Of a stretch of DNA of 33,451 nucleotides, positions 21,211 to 29,436 are shown piece after piece. The position numbers and the translations under genes are program-made. Under the pieces are notes generated by a model. The model was given only the letters and a program-made list of their open reading frames with translations. It made no database searches and was not told where the DNA came from. Origin of the DNA: Gottfriedia acidiceleris. GTDB lineage: Bacteria > Bacillota > Bacilli > Bacillales > Bacillaceae_G. How positions within the stretch are numbered: the first letter of the stretch is position 1; each line of letters begins with the position of its first letter. The stretch lies in the NCBI RefSeq assembly GCF_004138285.1, contig NZ_SCFN01000030.1, positions 1 through 33,451 on the forward strand, read 5' to 3'.

Positions 21211-21252
21211 ATATCCTAATTGAACTATAAGATGCGTTAGTTCAATTAGGAA
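21211..21252 (+). repeat. Composite element, copy 26, left half (long IR1)
   Basis: TCCTAATTGAACT and AGTTCAATTAGGA form a perfect 13-bp stem around ATAAGATGCGTT. The corresponding IR2 is at 23140, on the other side of the minus-strand yolD-uvrX pair. Confidence 0.7.
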
Positions 21253-21332
21253 TCTATAAAAAGCTTTGATTTTTATATCCAATTTTTAAGGATGAACCAC
21301 CTAATAAATGTATAGGAAAGATTGCCATAAGA

Positions 21333-21677
21333 CTAGAAAATGGGTATAACATCAACTAATGAAACCATAGAGAGTGTATGAGTACAGTCGTATTTATCTA
21401 CAAAGATAACAGTAGCGTTTAACCGATCAACCTTTTTTATTTTCCCAATTTCTGTTTCAATACAACCTTTATCCCAATAAATTAAAGATACATCATTTTT
21501 TCTTTCGACTGCTTCAACAAGAATATAATTGATACGTTCCTGCTCATCGTCATTTAATATTGGATGAGCTACCTTTTTTTGATTATCGATAATTTCAGCA
21601 ATCCCTTTAAACTGCTGTGGAATCGATACAAAAGGTTGCCATTTAATAATTCCTCGACCCATTCGATCTTGTGTCAT
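21333..21677 (-). CDS. YolD-like protein, 114 aa
   Basis: The N-terminus MTQDRMGRGIIKWQPF (usual R-G-x-x-K-W-x-P-F) and the following 'L-P-E' type helix region, here FVSIPQQFKGI, identify the YolD-like family. These small proteins are almost always encoded right after a Y-family polymerase and are thought to act with it, by analogy with UmuD. The start ATG overlaps the stop of the polymerase gene by 4 bases (ATGA), so translation is coupled. Likely induced with it during the SOS response. Confidence 0.88.
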   Translation of the reverse strand: MTQDRMGRGIIKWQPFVSIPQQFKGIAEIIDNQKKVAHPILNDDEQERINYILVEAVERKNDVSLIYWDKGCIETEIGKIKKVDRLNATVIFVDKYDCTHTLSMVSLVDVIPIF

Positions 21678-22948
21678 GCGAAATGACCTCCAATTTTCTT
21701 ATTATTACCTCTAATAGTACTGAAATCTGTAAAACTGCATGCTCTCAACAAACTATTTTTTCCATATTTTCTTCTTATTGAATCCATCACAACTGATAAA
21801 TTTTGCTCCTTTTGCTTTTTAATTGGATTAGTAAAAAATGAAATTTGTTCTGAGTCAGTTTTTACAAAGTTCTTTAAAGCGATCGATATAGTCCTTACAG
21901 GTTCTTGATTATAATTTTCTTCTAGAATTTTAAGACAAACTTGATAAAAGTCTTTTGTTAAATTTGTTGGTTCATCAATGGTGACACTTTTAGAAAATCC
22001 GCCAATGCCAGAACTATAACCAATCCCAAAATGAATAGTTCTTGATTGATTGTATTGATTTCTTAATCGAAAACAAACTTCCTCAAGTTGTTCTAGTATT
22101 AAAGTTTTAATTTCATGTGAATGATAGTCTCTTAATAGAACTTGGCTTTTGCCAATTGACTTATCTTTCGGTTTGTAGTCTTTCATTTCACCAATTCGAG
22201 AGTAATCAATTCCATTAGAATGAAGATGTAATTCTGTACCTATCACATTCCCAAATTGTTTGATTAAAACTTCTTTCGGGTATCGTGCCAACTCACCAAT
22301 AGTAGTTATGCCTAATCTGTTTAACTTCTGTTCAGTTTTCTTAGCAATGCCCCAGAATTTACTTAAGGGAGTAATATTCCACATTTTGGTAGGGACATCA
22401 ACATAGGTCCACTGTGATATACCACTCGGATGTTTTTTACTTTCTATATCCATACAGATTTTTGCGAGTAACAAGTTACTACCAATTCCAATAGAACTCG
22501 AAATGCCAAAATGATCGTAAATATCCTGTTGGATTTTAAAAGCTAGATCCACAGGGGATAGCCTATGAAGTTTTTGATAACCTTTCATTGAAAAAGCAAA
22601 TTCATCAATTGAATATTGCATGAAGTCGATAGGAGCGACGTATTTAGTAAGCATAAGTTCAGTAATTTTATTTGAAATATTTACATACAAACTCATAGAT
22701 GGATTGACAATATAAATGTCATTTTGTTTAGGTATTTCGAAAAGTCGATTTCCTGTTTTAATTCCTAATTTCTTCATTTCAGGTGTAGCTGCTAAGACTA
22801 CTGAACCATCTCTATTTGTATCACCAACGACTGCCAATTTAACTTTAAGTGGATCTAATCCCATTAATATACAACTAACTGAAGCGAAGAATGACTTCAT
22901 ATCAACAAAATAAACCAAGTCTTCAGGAAAAGTTGAATAATCGTACAT
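21674..22948 (-). CDS. uvrX: Y-family DNA polymerase (UvrX/YqjW type), 424 aa
   Basis: Translesion polymerase. Catalytic carboxylates are in place: D16 in YFVDMKSFFASV, and D115-E116 in QYSIDEFAF. Helix-hairpin-helix region near 215-240 (FWGIAKKTEQKLNRLGITTIGELA) and the little-finger domain after it. QISFF at about 368-372 resembles a sliding-clamp binding motif. Start ATG 22948 has GGAGG 8 bases upstream; a longer frame to 22963 would start inside that site. The length fits UvrX (SP-beta) and YqjW of Bacillus; I use the symbol for the family and cannot separate the two. Three LexA-like boxes precede it. It is the only minus-strand operon here, and lies between the two halves of a repeat element. 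Confidence 0.9.
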   Translation of the reverse strand: MYDYSTFPEDLVYFVDMKSFFASVSCILMGLDPLKVKLAVVGDTNRDGSVVLAATPEMKKLGIKTGNRLFEIPKQNDIYIVNPSMSLYVNISNKITELMLTKYVAPIDFMQYSIDEFAFSMKGYQKLHRLSPVDLAFKIQQDIYDHFGISSSIGIGSNLLLAKICMDIESKKHPSGISQWTYVDVPTKMWNITPLSKFWGIAKKTEQKLNRLGITTIGELARYPKEVLIKQFGNVIGTELHLHSNGIDYSRIGEMKDYKPKDKSIGKSQVLLRDYHSHEIKTLILEQLEEVCFRLRNQYNQSRTIHFGIGYSSGIGGFSKSVTIDEPTNLTKDFYQVCLKILEENYNQEPVRTISIALKNFVKTDSEQISFFTNPIKKQKEQNLSVVMDSIRRKYGKNSLLRACSFTDFSTIRGNNKKIGGHFA

Positions 22949-22969
22949 AATAAGTACCTCCAATTAACA

Positions 22970-23065
22970 GAATGTATGTTCTCGCTTTTATTTATATCTT
23001 TATTTATTATACACAAACATATGTTCTTGTATACGATAATTTATTAAAAGTAAGAACTTTTGTTC
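22970..23065 (-). promoter_or_regulatory. Three LexA (DinR) box-like sites upstream of the polymerase
   Basis: GAATGTATGTTC (22970-22981), AAACATATGTTC (23015-23026) and GAACTTTTGTTC (23054-23065). The third is a perfect GAAC-N4-GTTC; the other two differ at one base of one half-site. SOS control of the polymerase-yolD operon is expected from the family. Confidence 0.75.
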
Positions 23066-23139
23066 TGGTTTTTTAAGAGGTCTGAGGTACAATAGATAAA
23101 AACTTTAAATAATGACTTTGTTTAAGAACAAGCCTGATA

Positions 23140-23178
23140 TTTCTTGTTGAACTAAATGACAGTATAGTTGAACAAGAA
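23140..23178 (+). repeat. Composite element, copy 26, right half (IR2)
   Basis: TTCTTGTTGAACTAAATGAC, AGTATAGTTGAACAAGAA: the outer arms pair over 8+5 bases. Oriented like all other copies. Confidence 0.75.
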
Positions 23179-23241
23179 TAATCGTAATGGATATTTCCAA
23201 AACTAAAAATTAGAGTTTAATATAAGCTAGGAGGTTACCAT

Positions 23242-23340
23242 TTGGTTATTTTGAGAACAGGTAATTTTTATGATGATACAACTTGTCATGTAAGAAATGG
23301 CTTTTTAATATTTATAGTTGTAGGAAAATCACTATTATGA
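23242..23340 (+). CDS. Possible 32-aa leader ORF overlapping the next start
   Basis: TTG 23242 sits 6-7 bases after TAGGAGGT, the best ribosome site in the area. The frame encodes M-V-I-L-R-T-G-N-F-Y-D-D-T-T-C-H plus a hydrophobic end (GFLIFIVVGKSLL) and stops at TGA 23338-23340. That stop overlaps the ATG of the following gene (ATGA), the classic arrangement for translational coupling. It could be a small membrane peptide in its own right, or the N-terminal end of a gene broken by a frameshift. Not recognised. Confidence 0.4.
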   Translation: MVILRTGNFYDDTTCHVRNGFLIFIVVGKSLL

Positions 23341-24140
23341 GGAAATATAATTTTGTTATTCTATTCCTCATAGGATATTTAATTAATTCATTCAGCCAAA
23401 TAGCTGAAGCAAAGAATAATATCAATCAAAGGGTTCCTTTTTTGGAACAATTAATGTCGCACTCATTAAAGCATGAAGAGGTTCAATACATTAAAATTAA
23501 AAATGATTCTGGGCAAGAGCGTTTATTCAGTATTAACGATGGTTTTCAAGAACTTGTACTCAGAAAAGTGGTACACTGGCTTAATAACTCTAGCCGAGTA
23601 AATGGAAAAATCGAGGTATCTTTAGATAATCCATCCAATAAATTGACGTTAAAAATGGCAAACGATGAAGTGATTACCATTGAACCCGCTTATACGTGTG
23701 TAATTGACAATAAACGCAAAACCTGCACGGCTAAAGATGGAGAATTAATTGTTTCGGAAAATAACCAAAAAATGCGATTAAAGTCACAAACTCTTTATGA
23801 TTGGCTTGTAGTAGGGTGGAGAAAAGAATTGGACGGACTAACTAAAGAAGAGTTGCTTGAAGAGGCACTGTATACACGGTATTTAAATTATTTGGGTCCA
23901 TCTTATTCTGATTTTTTTATGTGTCCAAAAATCAGAATTGAACCTATTGATGGGGACCCCAGGAGACATATCATTTTTGCGAGTGCTTTAAACTATTCAG
24001 GACACCACGGTGGAGATTATGATAAACTTACTTTTTCTGTAAGGGATTCTAACATAACAGGGCTACAAGTGACAAATTTAAAAATTGAGAAACATATTTC
24101 GCAAGAAGATAGCAATAAACAATGCCAAAAGTTCGATTAA
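23337..24140 (+). CDS. Secreted protein of unknown family, 267 aa
   Basis: I choose ATG 23337, which begins with a clean signal peptide (MRKYNFVILFLIGYLINSF, cut near IAEA-KN). The longer frame from 23283 would place 18 unlikely residues in front. It has a weak ribosome site (TAGGAAA) but overlaps the stop of the 32-codon leader ORF, so coupling is possible. The mature protein has a Cys pair near the middle (YTCVIDNKRKTCTAKDG), another Cys in FFMCPKIRIEP, and one in the C-terminal tail. EEALYTRYLNYLGPSYSDFF is a helical block. No known domain recognised. A terminator follows at 24264. Confidence 0.7.
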   Translation: MRKYNFVILFLIGYLINSFSQIAEAKNNINQRVPFLEQLMSHSLKHEEVQYIKIKNDSGQERLFSINDGFQELVLRKVVHWLNNSSRVNGKIEVSLDNPSNKLTLKMANDEVITIEPAYTCVIDNKRKTCTAKDGELIVSENNQKMRLKSQTLYDWLVVGWRKELDGLTKEELLEEALYTRYLNYLGPSYSDFFMCPKIRIEPIDGDPRRHIIFASALNYSGHHGGDYDKLTFSVRDSNITGLQVTNLKIEKHISQEDSNKQCQKFD

Positions 24141-24263
24141 ATATATCATATACGGAAGGGGCGTTTCTTAGGGGAAGGCTTCTTTTTTTGTATGGCAAAT
24201 CAAAGTGATAATTAATTTTTGAAGCATTGTACTTCAAATAAAGCTAGCGTTATCTTAACCAAA

Positions 24264-24293
24264 AAAGGAGCTGTTGAAAATTCAGCTCTTTTT
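24264..24293 (+). terminator. Intrinsic terminator
   Basis: AGGAGCTG pairs with CAGCTCT around TTGAAAATT, then T5. A weaker G-rich hairpin with T7 lies at 24155-24189. The stretch 24294-24553 shows no gene. Confidence 0.7.
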
Positions 24294-24553
24294 CACTTTC
24301 TGACATTAGAGCTTAAAAAGGACTTAATATAGGAATGTAGAATTTGATAGTATACACAATTATACTAACGAGAATTCGGGATTGAAACTATGTTTCGAAT
24401 TAGGTTATTCATAGAATGCAACACCTAAGGAGATGCATTATTTAAAAGCATGAATTCATAAAAATAAAAAACAAAAAATCAATCTAAATCGACTTTCTGT
24501 GAAAATGGTATACATATTTTACTATCTTAAAATAAACGTGAAAAGGAGATATT

Positions 24554-24790
24554 ATGGCAAGATGTCAAAATTGCGATTATAAATGGAGTAAGAAATCTTT
24601 GTGGAAGCTTTCTTACTCAAGGGAAGGTGTGAATTGCTCCAATTGTGATCAAAAACAATATATCTCTTTTGATACACAGGTTTTTATAACCTTGGGATCT
24701 CTATCTTCTATATTTGGTGTTTTTATTATTCTTCTATTTCCTTCGTATGTAAATCTGAGTAGTAAAAACACAGGAAATTGGTGGAGCTAA
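24554..24790 (+). CDS. CXXC-20-CXXC family membrane protein, 78 aa
   Basis: Two CxxC pairs, C4-C7 and C28-C31, are separated by exactly 20 residues, with the typical N-terminus M-A-R-C-Q-N-C-D-Y-K-W-S. This is the hallmark of the small 'CXXC-20-CXXC' proteins of Firmicutes (a TIGRFAM family), probably a zinc ribbon. The family often has C-terminal membrane helices; here one clear helix (about 44-64) is followed by a short tail, where I would expect two, so it may be truncated. AAAAGGAGAT precedes ATG 24554. Function unknown. Confidence 0.85.
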   Translation: MARCQNCDYKWSKKSLWKLSYSREGVNCSNCDQKQYISFDTQVFITLGSLSSIFGVFIILLFPSYVNLSSKNTGNWWS

Positions 24791-24909
24791 ATACAAATGG
24801 TTATGGAAAGATAGATGATTAAAGTATCTAATAAGATAACTATTAATGGTAAATGAAAATATACACAATTTAAAGGAAGTTTAGAGAAAAATACCATGGA
24901 GGAAACTAA

Positions 24910-25767
24910 GTGACCCTAAAGCTATCTAAAGTTAAATTGAGCTTAGCAAGAGAATATTTAATGACTAAAGGTAGAGATTTAGAAAAAGAACTATATAAAT
25001 ACCATTTTGAAAACGGGAGTAAAAAATCTGTAATTTATGAACTTGAAAAGTATCAAGGAGAAAATGGTGGATTCAAAAATTTAGGTGAAGGTGAAAGGTT
25101 ATTTGAAAATGCTATGGATACCAATATGGCGTTTCAAATCCTACATGATATTAACGCAAGAAGCAATGAGGAAATTGTTCGTAAAGGTATAAATTATATA
25201 ATGAATTCCTATGATAAAGATCTCAAATATTGGTATCCAAATCAAAAAGATTCGCCTGTTGAATTTTATTTGATAACAGATAAGTGGGCGAATCCATGTG
25301 CAGAGTTAATTGCTTATTTACATGAATATCAGGAACTTGTTCCTACTCGTTTTCTCGCTGAAGTGACAGAACAGGCTATGAAAAAACTACCATTGCTTAA
25401 TAAGGATGGTTGGTTTGCTACACTTTGTTTTCTTCGATTAGCTGAACGAGTTGAAGATTCATTACGTGAAAAAATAGTAGAAAAAGTTGAAACCAATATA
25501 TTTGACATAATCGAAACAAGGAAAGAGATTTGGTCAAAAGACTATTGCGCAAAACCTTATTGGTATGCTCCCTCACCCCGAAGTCCACTATATTCTCTCC
25601 TTATGGAACATACTATACCTTGTCTAGCGAATGAGATACTTTCCCAAGAAGACGAGGGTAATTTTATCTTAAACTGGGAAGCTGATACAGGGGAGAAGGA
25701 ATGGAAAAGTATTATTACAATGGAAGTATTACGTACTTTAAAGAATTATGACATGATTTCTTTATAA
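24910..25767 (+). CDS. Alpha/alpha-toroid (squalene-cyclase-like repeat) protein, 285 aa, paralogue 1
   Basis: GTG start after ATGGAGGAAAC. Residues 44-55 (ELEKYQGENGGF) are a QW-like motif of the terpene cyclase/prenyltransferase alpha-alpha barrel, followed by helix pairs. The catalytic DxDD motif of hopene cyclases is absent and the protein is less than half the length of those enzymes, so it is not a squalene cyclase. Cytoplasmic, no signal peptide. The next gene is a paralogue with the motif at the same residue positions and starts 12 bases later, its ribosome site overlapping this stop codon. The two products may form a heteromer. Confidence 0.75.
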   Translation: MTLKLSKVKLSLAREYLMTKGRDLEKELYKYHFENGSKKSVIYELEKYQGENGGFKNLGEGERLFENAMDTNMAFQILHDINARSNEEIVRKGINYIMNSYDKDLKYWYPNQKDSPVEFYLITDKWANPCAELIAYLHEYQELVPTRFLAEVTEQAMKKLPLLNKDGWFATLCFLRLAERVEDSLREKIVEKVETNIFDIIETRKEIWSKDYCAKPYWYAPSPRSPLYSLLMEHTIPCLANEILSQEDEGNFILNWEADTGEKEWKSIITMEVLRTLKNYDMISL

Positions 25768-25779
25768 GGAGAGTTCGGT

Positions 25780-26721
25780 TTGTATAATAAAATTCTGATA
25801 AATCAATTCGAGAAAGGTAAAGCATTTATTAAGATGAACGGTCGGAAATTAGAAAGCGCTAGGTTTGACTTTGAGTTTGAGAATGGTGATAAAGAATCAG
25901 TGTTGAACGAATTAAAAAAGTATCAGAATGAAGATGGTGGTTTTGGTAAAGCCATAGAACCAGATTTTTTGTTACCAAATTCTTCTCCAATGGGGACGTG
26001 GGTTGCAGGACAAATCTTGATGGAAATCGATTTGGATGCAGATCATCAAATGGTAAAACAAATGATTGAATATCTTGTTCAAACAAATGATAGGGAATCA
26101 GGTATGTGGGATTCAGTGTTAGAAGATACAAATGACTATCCACATGCTCCTTGGTGGCATTGGACGGAGGGTGTGCAAGAAAATTGGATGTTTAATCCTG
26201 GGGTAGAACTAGCTGCTTTCTTAGTTCATTGGTCGACTGTGAAAAGTGGGTCTGCGGAAATTGGATGGCATTCAATTGAAAATGCAGTTAAACATTTAAT
26301 GCAAAAAAATGAAATGGATCGACATGAAATAAATAATTATCAACAATTTATAAAAATAATCGAACCGTATAAAGAACTGCTAGAACTTAGAACACAACGC
26401 TCTTTAGAAAGTATTTCTACTAAAATACTAGATTTAGCAGAAAAATGCATAGCTAAAGACGTTTCCAATTGGGGAACAGGGTATAAACCTCTACCATTAG
26501 ACTTTATTGATCATCCCAGCCATCCACTAAGCGAAAGATTTGGTCATTTAATCGAAAAAAATTTAGATTTTTATGTACAACAAATTAATAAGGATGGAGT
26601 TTGGGACATTTCATGGAGTTGGGGAAGTTACCCTAAACACTTTGAAATCGCAAGGCAACAATGGATGGGAGTTCTTGCAGCAAATAGGTATAAACAATTT
26701 AAAGCATTTGGCTACTTGTAA
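25780..26721 (+). CDS. Alpha/alpha-toroid (squalene-cyclase-like repeat) protein, 313 aa, paralogue 2
   Basis: TTG start with TAAGGAGAG 5 bases upstream, sharing the stop TAA of the previous gene. The N-terminus (FEKGKAFIKMNGRKLESARFDFEFENGDKESVL... split here for length: FEKGKAFIKMNGRKLE / FEFENG / ELKKYQNEDGGFG at 44-56) is clearly homologous to the upstream gene. A second QW-like element, INKDGVWDISWSWG, lies near residue 268. It is rich in Trp (WWHWTEG, ENWMFNPGVE). I recall similar stand-alone proteins in Bacillus and Paenibacillus without assigned function. A terminator follows. Confidence 0.75.
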   Translation: MYNKILINQFEKGKAFIKMNGRKLESARFDFEFENGDKESVLNELKKYQNEDGGFGKAIEPDFLLPNSSPMGTWVAGQILMEIDLDADHQMVKQMIEYLVQTNDRESGMWDSVLEDTNDYPHAPWWHWTEGVQENWMFNPGVELAAFLVHWSTVKSGSAEIGWHSIENAVKHLMQKNEMDRHEINNYQQFIKIIEPYKELLELRTQRSLESISTKILDLAEKCIAKDVSNWGTGYKPLPLDFIDHPSHPLSERFGHLIEKNLDFYVQQINKDGVWDISWSWGSYPKHFEIARQQWMGVLAANRYKQFKAFGYL

Positions 26722-26751
26722 ATATATCTGTAACAAGAGCAAATTTCCAAG

Positions 26752-26780
26752 GTACTTAACGTCTAGTTAAGTGCTTTTTT
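26752..26780 (+). terminator. Intrinsic terminator
   Basis: GTACTTAAC/GTTAAGTGC around GTCTA, then T6. Confidence 0.85.
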
Positions 26781-26858
26781 CTTTCAGCGTAGCATAAATA
26801 AGATTTGTGTATTAGCAGCGATCATATAAAAAAACTTCATATAAAGGAGCGGATATAA

Positions 26859-29014
26859 ATGAGGAAACTTTCCGTGAGTGAGCTACTTAAAATCAAAGAA
26901 CCTGCTGATCGAGTACAGATGTCAGTGTCTCCTAATGGAGAGTGGCTTGCTTTTTGTTTGAATGGTAAAGCTCATTGTCATGTGACCAGTGGCGTATCGC
27001 AAGTAGTAGATGGGAATTCACAATGGGTATGTAATCTAATTACAGGTGAAACATTTCAGATAACAAATAAAGCGAAAAGTAGTTGGGGTGGAGTATGGTC
27101 ACCAAATGGAGAAACTCTAGCATTCTATGCAGATATTAATAACAATGCCCAAGTTTGGTTATGGGCACCTTCTGATAAAACTTTGAAACTCGCATCAGAA
27201 GTTATTGTTCGACCATTCTTTGGCTTCGAAAAACCTATTTGGGCGAATGATGGAAAGTGCATTATTGTAAAATCGATTCCATTAAAAGAAGTTGATAATT
27301 CATATTTCTATTCATCTAAGTTCTCGAAGGATATACAAACTAGTAAAAGTGACGTACAACCTAAAGTATTTAAAACGAATCAAGAAAAAACAGCTCAGCA
27401 AGGAAATCATAATTGGATAAATCGCTATCATTCAAATATCTCAATTATTGATATTCAAACAGGGCAAAGTAACATTCTTTTTCATGATGTATTTCCAGTT
27501 GGAATGGCATTATCAAAAAGTGAGAAATATCTTGCTTTTACAAATTGTTTAGGGACCCAGAAAATCCATTCTCAACAATTAATCTATGATTTATGTATTA
27601 CATCAATTGAACAGAAGAATGAGCTTGTTCATCTTGAAAAAAATATCAAAATGGAATATGGATTAAGTTTTTCGTGGGAACAGTCCAGGGATTCATTAAT
27701 CTACACTTCGATTGGAGAAATATTAGGTGGTGAGGTATTATCAATTGATATTGAGTCATCTGAAAAAGTAAAATGTTTCAGTGCCCAACCTACTATTTTA
27801 TTAGGGAGAGAATATGATGGACCTACAACATTACTTAATGGTGATCTGTTACTAATCGTAAAAGGATGCCTATGGCGTTTCGGAAAATACAAAAGAGAAA
27901 TTATAAATGAGATTAAGATTGATGGTCGTGATATCTTAGCTGTCATGCCAGATTCAGACCAAGCAAATCAAGTCGTTGTTCAAACAATCGATAAGATGTA
28001 TGCAATCTATGGATTTTATAAAGTAAATTACATAACGGGAGCATGCATGAAATTAGTCGAAGAGCCAAGTGCACATTTACCTTGGTTCGAAGGAGGAGCC
28101 GTATATAAGAACACCAATAAATCAGAAATAGTTGCTTTCTTCTCTCAATCCGCAAATGAACCTCCTAGTATTAAAATATTGGATGTAAAAACTCAACAAA
28201 TTCGTCTCAGTTCAAAATTAAGTACGATTGATACGACTAAATTTGGCGAGTCAGAACTTATTTTTTGGAAGCATGGAGATCGATTATTAGAGGTGCACTA
28301 TTACTTCCAAAGAAACGAACGGGTAAGGTTCCAGTAATTATGCGAGTCTATGGGGGATCGATGCAATCTGAAAATAGTAGGAAATTCGGAATGAGTTCAA
28401 ATCTTGCGGATAACCATCAACTTCTTGTCTCAAAAGGATATGCCATATTTTTACCAGACTTGCCAATGAATCGAAACAGTCATGAACCAGCTACAGAAAT
28501 TACTCATGCAATTGAAAGTGCATTGGATGAACTCGTGAAGCACCCAGCAATTGATCCTGACAGAATTGGAATCATTGGTCACTCATTCGGAGGATATTCC
28601 GCTCTCGTAGCAATCACTCGCATTCATCAGTTTAAAGCGGCTGTTATTTCTGGTGGGGTGGGAAGCTTAATCAGCATGTACACAAAGTTTGACTATCCAA
28701 ATTATAATTACGGATGGATTGAAGATGGTCAACCTAATTTGGCAGTGACTTTATGGGAGAATAAGGAACGATATATTCGGAATTCACCTTTTTTTGAATT
28801 ACACAATATTCATGCACCAGTATTAATTGTACAGGGAACAAAAGACCACATTTGTAAAGATGAAGCAGGACCAATATTTTCATCGCTTAATCGATTAGGA
28901 AAAATAGCGGAAATGGTTCTTTATGATGAGGATCACTGGCAAGGAACATGGCGTGAAAAGAACTTAATTGATTATTATGAAAGAGTAGTAAAATGGTTTG
29001 ATACTTATGTTTAA
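26859..29014 (+). pseudogene. S9-family (prolyl-oligopeptidase/acylaminoacyl-peptidase-like) serine peptidase split by a frameshift
   Basis: Frame 1 (26859-28337) encodes the N-terminal beta-propeller: repeated 'S-P-N-G-E-x-L-A-F' blades (MSVSPNGEWLAFCLNG, WSPNGETLAFYAD). Frame 2 (open by 28265, to 29014) encodes the alpha/beta-hydrolase domain: RGALLLPKKRTGKVPVIMRV, nucleophile in GHSFGGYS (Ser at 28583), Asp in GTKDH (28844), His in DEDHW (28934). The whole is about 718 codons, missing one base, and a seventh T in the T6 run at about 28259-28264 would join the frames; other positions up to ~28290 also would. AAAGGAGC precedes ATG 26859. All catalytic residues are present, so the break is recent, a sequencing error, or rescued by slippage. 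Terminator at 29027. Confidence 0.8.
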
Positions 29015-29026
29015 GATAAAAACGAA

Positions 29027-29066
29027 GAAAGTGCCTAGGAAATTTTATTTTTCTAGGCACTTTCTT
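29027..29066. terminator. Strong bidirectional terminator
   Basis: GAAAGTGCCTAG pairs perfectly over 12 bp with CTAGGCACTTTC. Confidence 0.88.
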
Positions 29067-29306
29067 GTAGATCTAAGATTTCTAAATTAATAGCTTTATT
29101 GAAAACGTTGAAGTGATAAATGGAGATATGGTTGAAAAAGCGTTAATCTGTTTGTAAAATCCATTAGAAAATAGAAAATTAAAAAAGGATACATCTTTAA
29201 TGAAAATTACTCAACAAACAATTGATTATGTGAAAAGAAACAATAGTGTGATTAAGTAGATAAAATAATAGAATATTTACTTTAGATCATATTTTAGTAT
29301 CAACGT

Positions 29307-29417
29307 ATGAGAATAGTTCCTTCTACTTATACAATTGGAAGAAGTCTTCCAAATGATGTGTTTTTAGTTGAAGGGAAGGATGTTGTATCAATTAGAGGGA
29401 ATAAGATTAGAGTATGA
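29307..29417 (+). pseudogene. C-terminal fragment of an unknown gene
   Basis: A 36-codon frame (MRIVPSTYTIGRSLPNDV, FLVEGKDVVSIRGNKIRV) reads like the end of a protein and has no ribosome site. Upstream, 29107-29260 contains further coding-like pieces with stops (for example ITQQTIDYVKRNNSVIK). The 29067-29436 gap is therefore probably the graveyard of one or two small genes. Confidence 0.35.
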
Positions 29418-29436
29418 TTAAAAACTGGAGGTTTAT

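Noticed and set aside
25859-26143. Minus-strand ORF opposite the second toroid gene
   Set aside because: Shadow of a strongly coding + strand gene, no ribosome site.
28240-28275. Programmed -1 frameshift in the S9 peptidase
   Set aside because: The T6 run does not form a proper X-XXY-YYZ heptamer in the zero frame and no stimulatory stem-loop is evident behind it.
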